Shown here: positions 41,484 through 48,776 of the stretch, piece after piece | Position numbering within the stretch: the first letter of the stretch is position 1 | Layout of the letters: every line of letters starts with the position of its first letter | NCBI GenBank assembly: GCA_004554075.1 | Contig: SFOB01000004.1 | Coordinates: forward strand, 1-64,000 | Reading direction: 5' to 3' | Length of the DNA: 64,000 bases | Source: Treponema sp. | GTDB taxonomy: Bacteria; Spirochaetota; Spirochaetia; Treponematales; Treponemataceae | The notes under the pieces: generated by a model | Database searches by the model: none | Seen by the model: only the letters and a program-made list of their open reading frames with translations | What the model was told of the DNA's origin: nothing | Translations under genes and position numbers: made by a program

Positions 41484-42458
41484 ATGAATAAAATGCCGGC
41501 AGAAAAACTTTTTCAAGTTTACATGGATTTAATCAGCCAGAGAGAAAGCGAGGAAATCTATCGTTTGCATGAGCCTGTCGGCGAAGGCATTATGAAGCAT
41601 ACTCATATTGCCAAAGGAATTGAACTTGTTTATTCGGAGCTGGAAAGTTACAGCCCCAACTATCAGGCAGAAAAGAAAGAAGTGGATGGACTGGAAATCA
41701 TGTACATCGTCGATGGTCACGGTGAGTTTGAACTGCAGAACAGGCAGTTTGCTACTGGAGAAAAAGGCGATGTAATGATTTTTAATTGTAAGACTGGTGT
41801 GAAAAAAGCCATGCTTGGAAAAAGCGGAATGAACTGCATAAGTCTTATTCTTTTTACTGAAGATACAATTTCTTTTCTGAATGATTTTCTTGAAACGAAT
41901 GATTTTGGCAGTTCGGATTTTTTCAATGACATCAGAAATAGTGACAGTGCAGTATCTTTTCCATGCGGTGAACTGCTCGAAAAACTTTTTCTGGAAATGA
42001 TCCGTCTGCCTTCTTTTTACTCTAAGCAGACTATAAAGCTTGCCGTTGTCCATGCAATAATTCTCTTGTTGCAAAGATTCAGACAGACCGATGGTCGTGA
42101 TATTCGTATAAAAAATGATAATGCTGATTCATATTTCAGCGGAAGTACAGGACGTAAAGTTCAGAATGCAAGACGCATCATAAATTCAAATCTGGAAAAT
42201 GAAATCAGTATAGAAGAGCTTGCTGCCAAGGTGAACTTGAATCGAACCACACTTCAAAAGGTTTTCAAAGAAATGTATGGGCTGACAGTAAACGAATACC
42301 GTACAAAGTCCCGCCTTCAGCTTGCAAAAAATCTGCTTGCTTCCTCGGACCTTTCCATTACAGAAATTGCCGGCTATTGCGGCTACACAAATGCCAGCAA
42401 GTTTTCAGAGGCCTTTAAGAAGCACGAAGGACTTCTTCCTAAAGACTGGAGGAAATAA
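41484..42458 (+). CDS. AraC family regulator (second, PchR-like layout)
   Basis: 324 residues. An N-terminal sensor domain with a cupin-like stretch (IMYIVDGHGEFEL then GEKGDVMIFNCK), then two helix-turn-helix motifs (SIEELAAKVNLNRTTLQKVF and SITEIAGYCGYTNASKFSEAF) ending in the AraC signature. AAGGAG precedes the ATG. It lies downstream of the MATE gene across a GC-rich repeat. Regulators with this layout often activate siderophore uptake or export in response to the ligand. Confidence 0.82.
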   Translation: MNKMPAEKLFQVYMDLISQRESEEIYRLHEPVGEGIMKHTHIAKGIELVYSELESYSPNYQAEKKEVDGLEIMYIVDGHGEFELQNRQFATGEKGDVMIFNCKTGVKKAMLGKSGMNCISLILFTEDTISFLNDFLETNDFGSSDFFNDIRNSDSAVSFPCGELLEKLFLEMIRLPSFYSKQTIKLAVVHAIILLLQRFRQTDGRDIRIKNDNADSYFSGSTGRKVQNARRIINSNLENEISIEELAAKVNLNRTTLQKVFKEMYGLTVNEYRTKSRLQLAKNLLASSDLSITEIAGYCGYTNASKFSEAFKKHEGLLPKDWRK

Positions 42459-42824
42459 TTACTTAAACTCTATAAGGGTATAACCGGCATCGCTGATTGT
42501 TTTAGAAAAGTCTTCCCATTTCATAGGATTTTTTGAGCGCACAAGCACTGTGTTATCTTCAAGCTTTACACTGGCCCAGACTCCTTCTTTTGAGTTCAGG
42601 GCGTTTTCTACGCGGCGGGCGCAGTTTGAGCAGTGCATGCCGTCTACGATAAGAGTGTAGGTGTGAGGGTAATGGGACTTGTTTTTGTCTTTCACTTTGA
42701 TTTTCTTTGGAGCAGCATCGCGGGTGCCGCAGCAGGCTGAGCCGTACTTAATTCTTTTTCTGATGCTGAGGATTGCGCATACCACGATGATTGCTAAGAT
42801 AAAAATTACGATTGTTGTTCCCAT
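42459..42824 (-). CDS. membrane-anchored HMA-domain metal-binding protein
   Basis: 121 residues. One N-terminal membrane helix (TIVIFILAIIVVCAILSI), a Cys pair (SACCGT), a Lys-rich linker, then an HMA domain with the metal site GMHCSNCARRVENAL. The layout resembles small FeoB-associated Cys-rich proteins with an added HMA domain. HMA domains usually bind Cu(I), Zn or Cd; the position at the end of the feo cluster suggests a supporting role in metal handling. It abuts the convergent AraC gene with no gap. Confidence 0.78.
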   Translation of the reverse strand: MGTTIVIFILAIIVVCAILSIRKRIKYGSACCGTRDAAPKKIKVKDKNKSHYPHTYTLIVDGMHCSNCARRVENALNSKEGVWASVKLEDNTVLVRSKNPMKWEDFSKTISDAGYTLIEFK

Positions 42825-42842
42825 AAAAAACTCCGTAAAAGA

Positions 42843-42867
42843 GATCCCGAACAGAGTTCGGGATGAC
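42843..42867. repeat. half-unit of the dispersed palindromic repeat
   Basis: One hairpin only, arms ATCCCGAA and TTCGGGAT with central CAGAG. It fills the 47-base gap between the HMA and FeoC-like genes. Confidence 0.65.
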
Positions 42868-42871
42868 AGTT

Positions 42872-43192
42872 TTATTTAATGACTTCCCACATGATTCCCA
42901 TATTCTTAAAACCGCCTTTTGGCATGCAGGAATCGCAGTGTGATTTTCCCTTCCCGTGTGAGCAGCCGGCACAGGACGTGCAGTGTCCTGAACAGACCGG
43001 TGCCGGATTTTTGCCCGCTGTGAGCAGCGTTTCATCCTGTGGATAAGAAGTAGCAACACGGCGGATGATTTTTGACCGTTCCAGAAAATCGATTTTGCGT
43101 AAGATGTCGTCAGTAGTTGTGCCTAACTCACCGGCAAGCATTTCGATTGTCCGAGAACGCCCATCAGTTAATAAGTTTAACAGTTCTTCCAT
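42872..43192 (-). CDS. FeoC-like winged-helix protein with Cys cluster
   Basis: 106 residues. The N-terminal winged helix (MEELLNLLTDGRSRTIEMLAGELGTT) is followed by six Cys in the pattern C-x3-C-x2-C-x2-C-x8-C-x2-C, a likely Fe-S or metal site. FeoC proteins regulate or stabilise FeoB; this one has more cysteines than the enterobacterial four. It lies downstream of feoB after a GC-rich repeat. A role as an iron-sensing transcription factor is also possible. Confidence 0.75.
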   Translation of the reverse strand: MEELLNLLTDGRSRTIEMLAGELGTTTDDILRKIDFLERSKIIRRVATSYPQDETLLTAGKNPAPVCSGHCTSCAGCSHGKGKSHCDSCMPKGGFKNMGIMWEVIK

Positions 43193-43205
43193 GAAGACCT
43201 CAAGC

Positions 43206-43316
43206 GTTAGGGATTGTAGGGGCGCGAAGCGTTCTGGGGTGCCAACCCCAGAATGAAGCGAAAGCGGAACCCCGCAAAGCCCGACCGGCCGCCGAAGGCG
43301 GACGGGAACGTCCTAC
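43206..43316. repeat. GC-rich dispersed repeat downstream of feoB
   Basis: A block with palindromes TTCTGGGGTGCCAACCCCAGAA and GTCCGCCTTCGGCGGAC (minus strand), different in sequence from the other GC-rich repeats. It begins at the feoB stop codon and could form a strong hairpin that tapers transcription into the FeoC-like gene. Confidence 0.6.
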
Positions 43317-45337
43317 CAAATCAATAAACCAATATGATAAGCCACACAAGCAATGAGCAAGGCTCCGATTGTGTAATACAAGGCAATCAATGTAGTCCAC
43401 TTTGCGGAGTGTGTTTCCTGATAAGTTGCAGCAAGGGCAACGATACAAGGCATGTTGAAAGTAATTGCAAAGATGAAGGCAAGGGCTTCAGGTTTAGAAA
43501 CATTTGCCACAAGCAGCTCGTTGATGTTAGCAACTGCACCACCTGCAACTGTGCTTCCAACTGTAATCATACTGTGGTCTGTAAAGATTGTACTGAGAAC
43601 ACCAATTGCACCTTCCTTACCAAGAGAAGAAACAATAAAGGCCATAAAGGTTTTCCAGCCAAGCCCAAAGATTTTTGTAACTGGTTCAATTGCCTGGCCA
43701 ATCTTATACATTATGGAATTATCCATCTTTCCTGAGCTAGTGTAGGTAAGCAGCCAGAAGACAAAAGAAACGAGAAGAATTACTTTGAGTACGCGGAAGA
43801 AGGTATCCTTTGTGCGGCCAAGAACGTAGCGGAAAAGACTGCCCCAGCGTGGCTTGTGGTATGGAGGAAGTTCCATAATCATACCGCATCGGTCTTCTTT
43901 TTTAACAAGTGAGCGGCCGAATACTTTTGAAGTAATCCACATATGAAGAACCATTACCGCAAGAATTGCAACGATTACAAGCGGTGCTCCGGCACCAAAC
44001 CATACTGTAGAAAGCATTGGAACAACGGCCCAGGCTGCACCACAAGGAATTGCCCAGGCGAGGGCGATTGTCAAAACCTTCTGGCCCCAGTTATCAATTA
44101 CGCGGGCACCTGCGGCACCACCCATTGTACAACCAAAGCTTACGAGGAATGGCATAACTGATTTTCCCTGAAGTCCTAATTTTGACATTGTGTTGTCGAA
44201 AACGTAAGAGATTCGGGCCATAACGCCGACTTCTTCGAGCAAGCCGAATACCAGAGTAACACCGAATACAAAGCCCAGCATCTTAAAGATAAAGCTGAGC
44301 GAGTTGATGATTACATCGCAGATAATTGCTATAAGGAAAGCAGGACATCCTGCTCCCGATAAAGCCGAACTTATAGGATTAGCAAGAGCTCCAACTGCAG
44401 AACCGATTCCCATAAAAGGAAGTGCAGGGATAAAGGAAGCGATGAGTCCAAACAAAACTGTAAGAACTACAACCGGCTTTCCCCAAACCCGGTGTGTAAT
44501 CATGCGGTCAAATTTGCCGAGGCTGCGGGTTTTCTTTTCTGATTTTACAGTGCCATCAAGAAGAGAATCAATCCAGGCAAATTTCTTTTCACCTGTAAGG
44601 AGAACTCCGTTTTTGATTTTGGCGATTGCGGATTCGAATGCATAGCGTTTTTCTCCGATAAGGGCTTCTTTGATTTTTGCGGTTACCGGAGCGTCGCCTT
44701 CAATTGCCTTGGCAGCAAGCCAGATTTCTGAATATCCTGGAATTACATTTGCAGGAATAAGTGATTTGATTTCAGAGTAAGTATCAATTGTGCTGTATTT
44801 TGAATCAAGTGATGAAGAATCCAATACTGTTTTCTTTTCAACGGCACGTTCAAGAGCCTTGTAAAAACCGTCATACTGTTTTCTGTCTGGAGCAGAAAAA
44901 AGAACAACCGGGATCCCAAGTTTCTTTTCAAGAGCTGCAAAATCAATCTGCTTGCCCTGTTCAGCGGCTACATCGCTAAGATTCAAAAGCAGGAAGCATG
45001 GAACTGTGATTCCGGCATAATCAGCCAGCATAAAAAGACTGCGTTCAAGCTGTGAAGAGTCTGCAAGAATACAAACTACATCTGCCTTTCCGCTTGCAAT
45101 ATAATCACGTGTAATAATTTCTTCATCTGAGTTAGCACTGAGGCTGTAAGTTCCTGGAAGATCGGCTACAAGATATTTTTTACCATTGTGCTCAAACGTT
45201 CCTTCTTTCTTTTCAACTGTTTTTCCTGGCCAGTTACCAACATGCTGTTTTAAGCCGGTAAGAGCGTTGAATAAAGTTGATTTACCTGAGTTAGGCTGAC
45301 CAAGCAGCGCAATTACTGTTTCGCAATTTTCTGTCAT
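43313..45337 (-). CDS. feoB: ferrous iron transport protein B
   Basis: 674 residues, GTP-dependent Fe(II) importer of the cytoplasmic membrane. The G domain has G1 GQPNSGKST, G3 DLPGTYS and G4 NLSD. The membrane part has paired Gate domains (including GCTMGGAAGARVID) and the FeoB_C region, then KEGAIGVLSTIF. It starts within feoA (4-base overlap), implying coupling. Complete at both ends; the stop abuts a repeat. Iron-type regulation of feo is general and is the anchor for the proposed operator. Confidence 0.96.
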   Translation of the reverse strand: MTENCETVIALLGQPNSGKSTLFNALTGLKQHVGNWPGKTVEKKEGTFEHNGKKYLVADLPGTYSLSANSDEEIITRDYIASGKADVVCILADSSQLERSLFMLADYAGITVPCFLLLNLSDVAAEQGKQIDFAALEKKLGIPVVLFSAPDRKQYDGFYKALERAVEKKTVLDSSSLDSKYSTIDTYSEIKSLIPANVIPGYSEIWLAAKAIEGDAPVTAKIKEALIGEKRYAFESAIAKIKNGVLLTGEKKFAWIDSLLDGTVKSEKKTRSLGKFDRMITHRVWGKPVVVLTVLFGLIASFIPALPFMGIGSAVGALANPISSALSGAGCPAFLIAIICDVIINSLSFIFKMLGFVFGVTLVFGLLEEVGVMARISYVFDNTMSKLGLQGKSVMPFLVSFGCTMGGAAGARVIDNWGQKVLTIALAWAIPCGAAWAVVPMLSTVWFGAGAPLVIVAILAVMVLHMWITSKVFGRSLVKKEDRCGMIMELPPYHKPRWGSLFRYVLGRTKDTFFRVLKVILLVSFVFWLLTYTSSGKMDNSIMYKIGQAIEPVTKIFGLGWKTFMAFIVSSLGKEGAIGVLSTIFTDHSMITVGSTVAGGAVANINELLVANVSKPEALAFIFAITFNMPCIVALAATYQETHSAKWTTLIALYYTIGALLIACVAYHIGLLIW

Positions 45338-45558
45338 ACAGCTGCCTCCACTTCAATGTCGTCACATTCATTGCGATTAAGAGCAATCATAGTGTCTCGT
45401 GAATAAACGAGTAGCGGACGATGTTTTTCATTTTTGATTACTGTTACCCTGCATCCAGGAGTAAGTCCAATTGAAGTAATTCTGCTTACAAAACGGTTAT
45501 CGCCATTTACACAGGCAATTACACCGCTACAGTCTTTCTTAAGATCTGTCAGCTTCAT
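45334..45558 (-). CDS. feoA: ferrous iron transport protein A
   Basis: 74 residues, SH3-like fold (TDLKKDCSGVIACVNGD, SIGLTPGCRVTV), thought to modulate FeoB. I chose the ATG of MKLTDLKKD, preceded by AGAGGCAGAG; a longer frame would run through an operator. It is the first gene of feoA-feoB, with three operators in front. Confidence 0.92.
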   Translation of the reverse strand: MKLTDLKKDCSGVIACVNGDNRFVSRITSIGLTPGCRVTVIKNEKHRPLLVYSRDTMIALNRNECDDIEVEAAV

Positions 45559-45579
45559 AAAACTCTGCCTCTTTTTAAT

Positions 45580-45595
45580 ATTAGTTGGTACTAAC
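45580..45595. promoter_or_regulatory. ATTAGTTGGTACTAAC operator, feoA leader
   Basis: One mismatch in the outer arm. It lies 21 bases upstream of feoA, 21 bases from the next site. Confidence 0.6.
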
Positions 45596-45600
45596 ATATA

Positions 45601-45616
45601 GTTAGTTATGCATAAC
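45601..45616. promoter_or_regulatory. GTTAGTTATGCATAAC operator, feoA
   Basis: Exact outer arms. On the minus strand it follows the putative -10 TATTGT, so it overlaps the expected transcription start. Confidence 0.68.
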
Positions 45617-45632
45617 AATACTATAAAATTAT

Positions 45633-45648
45633 GTTATACTCAACTAAC
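45633..45648. promoter_or_regulatory. GTTATACTCAACTAAC operator, feoA -35
   Basis: Exact outer arms. On the minus strand it contains TTGAGT, 17 bases before TATTGT, a candidate feoA promoter. Confidence 0.66.
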
Positions 45649-45684
45649 ATGTTAAAAAAATGACTGTTTGCGCATGAAAAAATA

Positions 45685-45713
45685 TTGACAAGGGTTTTGT
45701 ATAACTGTATTAT
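45685..45713 (+). promoter_or_regulatory. promoter of the 45750 beta-barrel gene
   Basis: TTGACA (45685-45690) and TATTAT (45708-45713) with 17 bases between, a near-consensus promoter. The operator at 45722 follows the -10 by 8 bases. Confidence 0.75.
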
Positions 45714-45721
45714 CCATCCGC

Positions 45722-45737
45722 GTTAGTAATAACTAAC
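45722..45737. promoter_or_regulatory. GTTAGTAATAACTAAC operator, beta-barrel gene
   Basis: Identical to the operator at 33474. It sits over the transcription start of the plus-strand gene and 12 bases before the ATG. Confidence 0.72.
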
Positions 45738-45749
45738 AAAGGAGTTAAA

Positions 45750-46757
45750 ATGATTAAATCAAAAAAAATGGTGATTGCTGCCGCTTTATGTGCCTTCACC
45801 GCCGCTATTTCATTTGCACAGGAAGTGTCATTTGAAAATAAACTTTCATCTGGTCTTGTAAATATTGATATTTTTAATGGTGACTCAGATACATCTTTTG
45901 CTGGAATTACAAACGAAGCAGAAGCTGGATATTCTTCAGAAAAACTTGATATGGGTGTAAAGCTTATTATTGATGTAATGCAGGAAGCTGATAATTCTCT
46001 TTCTGTTGGTTCAGATAGATTTGTAGATGATTATTACATCGAATTCAGACCTGTTAAATATATCGGAATTGGATTTCACAGAGGCTATAATGTTGCAGGA
46101 TCTTTCTTACCATGCCTTGAAAAAGAAATTGATGCAGCTAATATAGGCAGTGATTTTGGTCTTTTTGCATATCCAATTGACGGACTTGTAATTTCAGGTG
46201 GTATAGACTTTATTTCTTATTTATTTAAGCAAGACTCAAAGGTTCTTGTAAATTTTGGTGCAGAATATTCAGTTGGTGAAATTATTGCTTTTGGTGCGGC
46301 ATTTAGAAATATTGCTTCTGAAGATCGTTCAATGGGTGCTTATGTATCATTTACAGGAGTTGAAGGACTTACCTTGAATGCAGGTTTTACATATAACGGA
46401 GAAATTGAAGATTTTAATATCGGTGGAAACCTTATTAATGCTGCTCTTATGTTTAATAAAGATGCACTCGGAATTTATGCAGATGCAGTATTTGCTGTAG
46501 GCGGTGAACCAGATGCATTTAATGAACTTTATGTTGCTGCTAATGTAAGTTATAATTTTACAGATACACTTTTTGCCGGCCTTTACGGATGTTTTACTTC
46601 TGATTTTGATGATAATGATGCATGGTGTATAGGAATTAATCCTTCTGTAGGATATATGTTTAATGAACATAACACTGTAGGTGCCAGCGTTTATGTAAAC
46701 CTTATGAAAGATATGACAAGCATTTCATTCCCGGTTTACTGGAAGTATGTTTTCTAA
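45750..46757 (+). CDS. outer-membrane beta-barrel protein, divergent from feoAB
   Basis: 335 residues with a signal peptide (IKSKKMVIAAALCAFTAAISFA, cleavage before QEV). The mature part is made of alternating aromatic, Gly and Asp residues typical of beta-strands and ends in WKYVF, a BAM-type C-terminus. AAAGGAG precedes the ATG. It has a strong promoter with an operator over its start and is divergent from feoAB, so it may be an iron-induced porin that lets Fe(II) or a chelate enter. The family is not recognised. A terminator follows. Confidence 0.75.
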   Translation: MIKSKKMVIAAALCAFTAAISFAQEVSFENKLSSGLVNIDIFNGDSDTSFAGITNEAEAGYSSEKLDMGVKLIIDVMQEADNSLSVGSDRFVDDYYIEFRPVKYIGIGFHRGYNVAGSFLPCLEKEIDAANIGSDFGLFAYPIDGLVISGGIDFISYLFKQDSKVLVNFGAEYSVGEIIAFGAAFRNIASEDRSMGAYVSFTGVEGLTLNAGFTYNGEIEDFNIGGNLINAALMFNKDALGIYADAVFAVGGEPDAFNELYVAANVSYNFTDTLFAGLYGCFTSDFDDNDAWCIGINPSVGYMFNEHNTVGASVYVNLMKDMTSISFPVYWKYVF

Positions 46758-46791
46758 ATAAACTTTTTTATAAATAAATCTTCCTTTTTGG

Positions 46792-46822
46792 TGGCTGTAT
46801 ATTTTTTATACAGCCATTTTTT
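46792..46822 (+). terminator. rho-independent terminator after the beta-barrel gene
   Basis: TGGCTGTATA (46792-46801) pairs with TATACAGCCA (46807-46816), followed by TTTTTTAT. Confidence 0.88.
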
Positions 46823-46887
46823 ATATCTGATAACTCCTAATAGCAATTTTCACTCCAATCTGCAATTTAATTTTCTTAAAAGATAGT

Positions 46888-46903
46888 GTTAGTGTTGACT
46901 AAT
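46888..46903. promoter_or_regulatory. GTTAGTGTTGACTAAT operator overlapping -35, ABC pair 4
   Basis: Contains TTGACT (46895-46900), which with TATTAT (46918-46923) at 17 bases forms the promoter of the ABC pair. One mismatch in the outer arm. Confidence 0.7.
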
Positions 46904-46932
46904 AATATGCTGATTTTTATTATGTTTTAATA

Positions 46933-46948
46933 GTTAGTAAAAACTAAC
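46933..46948. promoter_or_regulatory. GTTAGTAAAAACTAAC operator downstream of -10, ABC pair 4
   Basis: Exact outer arms. It begins 9 bases after the -10 and 45 bases from the first site, the same architecture as at flavodoxin. Confidence 0.72.
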
Positions 46949-46965
46949 AGAAAGAAGAGGTTTTT

Positions 46966-48774
46966 ATGTCTAATAACAAAAGTAATCGTCCTGTTCCCAA
47001 AAAAACAGCCACTTTTAAGAATGCGCATCGCGGTCTTATCAGCTGGATTTTTTATTTTGCAGGAAGTAAAAAAGGGCAGTACATTGTCAGTGTATTCTTT
47101 GCCCTTTTGAGTGTGGCCTGCTGTATAGCACCATATTTTATTATTGCACGGATTGTTCAGCAGCTTCTTGCCGGCGTTCGTGACTGGCAGCTCTTTTTGA
47201 AAGAGTGCGGAATTACCGCCGTCTTCTGGGCCGGTAATGTTATCTTTCATGCAATCTCTACAAGCATGAGCCATATAGCAACTTTCAATCTGCTTGGCAA
47301 CATCAGAAAGTCTATGTGCGACAAACTTACCCGTCTGCCGCTTGGTACTGTTCTTGATATGCCTTCTGGTTCCCTCAAGAGCATTATCATTGAGCGTATC
47401 GACAGTATGGAAACAACACTTGCCCATATTGTTCCTGAATATACATCTAACATTATTTTGTCCCTTGTGCTTGTTGTCTATCTTTTTGTTCTGGACTGGC
47501 GTCTTGCCCTTGCCTGCATGGCGGTTCTGCCCGTGGGCCTTATTGCAATGTGCTTTATGTTGAAGGATGGTGATAAACGTTTTAAGTTTGCTCTGGATAA
47601 GACAAAGGCTTTGAATGATACAGCTGTTGAATACATTAATGGTATTGAAGTTATTAAGGCTTTTGGAAAGTCTAAGTCAAGCTACGAGCGCTTTGTCGTT
47701 GCGGCTCAGGAAGGATCGGCTTGTTATGTTGAATGGATGAGAGACTGTATCTGGCCTCATGCTGTTGCAACTGTTGTAACTCCTACTTTGCTTTTCTCAC
47801 TTCTTCCGATTGGCGGATTTATGTTCCTGAATGGTAAAATTGATGCCTCTCTTTTTATCACAGTGATTGTTCTTGCAGTCAGTGCCATTCAGCCTTTCCT
47901 GATTGCCTTTACTTATCATGATGATATTGCCAAGGCTGGTGCGATTTTCGGCGAAGTTGGTTCTATCATGACACTGGATGAACTTGAGCGTCCGGCAGAA
48001 GATGTAAAGAAACCGGTTGATAATTCGATTGTGCTTAAGGATGTACACTTCTCATATCATAAGGGAATTGAAGGCGAAGAGAAGAAAGAAATCCTCCACG
48101 GTATAAACATGAGTCTTCCACAAGGTAGCTATACTGCCTTCGTCGGTCCAAGCGGTTCCGGCAAATCTACAATTGCCCGCCTCATTGCTTCTCTCTGGGA
48201 TGTTGATTCCGGTTCAGTTGAAATCGGCGGCGTAAACATTAAAGATTTGTCCCTCCAGGAATACAACAGCCGTGTTGCTTACGTTTCCCAGGATAACTTC
48301 TTGTTTGATATGAGTGTTCGTGAAAATATCCGCCTGGGCCGGCAGAATGCGACAGATGCAGAGGTTGAAGAAATTGCACGCAAGGCTGGTTGTTATGATT
48401 TTATCATGTCGCTAGAAAATGGCTTTGATACAGTCGTTGGTGGCAGCGGTGCTCACTTAAGTGGCGGCGAACGCCAGCGAATTGCAATTGCCCGTGCCAT
48501 GATGAAGGATGCCCCAATCGTAATTCTGGATGAAGCCACAGCTTATACAGACCCTGAAAACGAAGCAATCATTCAGAAGTCTGTTGCTCAGCTTGTTAAG
48601 GGAAAGACTTTGATTGTTATTGCACACAGACTTTCTACTGTAAAGGATGCAGACAAGCTTTATGTAATCAAAGATGGCGTGATTGACAGCGAAGGAACTC
48701 ACGAAGAGTTACTGGCAAAGAATGGCCTTTATAAAAAGATGTGGGAAGCTCATATCGAGTCCAAGGATGAGTAA
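46966..48774 (+). CDS. ABC transporter half-unit (fused), pair 4, first gene
   Basis: 602 residues. Six membrane segments in residues 25-330, Walker A GPSGSGKST (about 394), signature LSGGERQRIAIARAM (about 499), Walker B ILDEATAYTD and H-loop AHRL. AAGAAGAGG precedes the ATG. Controlled by a promoter flanked by two operators. It lies 2 bases before its partner. Membership of the operator set and proximity to feo support a metallophore or haem substrate, like YbtPQ or IrtAB, but export cannot be excluded. Confidence 0.87.
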   Translation: MSNNKSNRPVPKKTATFKNAHRGLISWIFYFAGSKKGQYIVSVFFALLSVACCIAPYFIIARIVQQLLAGVRDWQLFLKECGITAVFWAGNVIFHAISTSMSHIATFNLLGNIRKSMCDKLTRLPLGTVLDMPSGSLKSIIIERIDSMETTLAHIVPEYTSNIILSLVLVVYLFVLDWRLALACMAVLPVGLIAMCFMLKDGDKRFKFALDKTKALNDTAVEYINGIEVIKAFGKSKSSYERFVVAAQEGSACYVEWMRDCIWPHAVATVVTPTLLFSLLPIGGFMFLNGKIDASLFITVIVLAVSAIQPFLIAFTYHDDIAKAGAIFGEVGSIMTLDELERPAEDVKKPVDNSIVLKDVHFSYHKGIEGEEKKEILHGINMSLPQGSYTAFVGPSGSGKSTIARLIASLWDVDSGSVEIGGVNIKDLSLQEYNSRVAYVSQDNFLFDMSVRENIRLGRQNATDAEVEEIARKAGCYDFIMSLENGFDTVVGGSGAHLSGGERQRIAIARAMMKDAPIVILDEATAYTDPENEAIIQKSVAQLVKGKTLIVIAHRLSTVKDADKLYVIKDGVIDSEGTHEELLAKNGLYKKMWEAHIESKDE

Positions 48775-48776
48775 TT

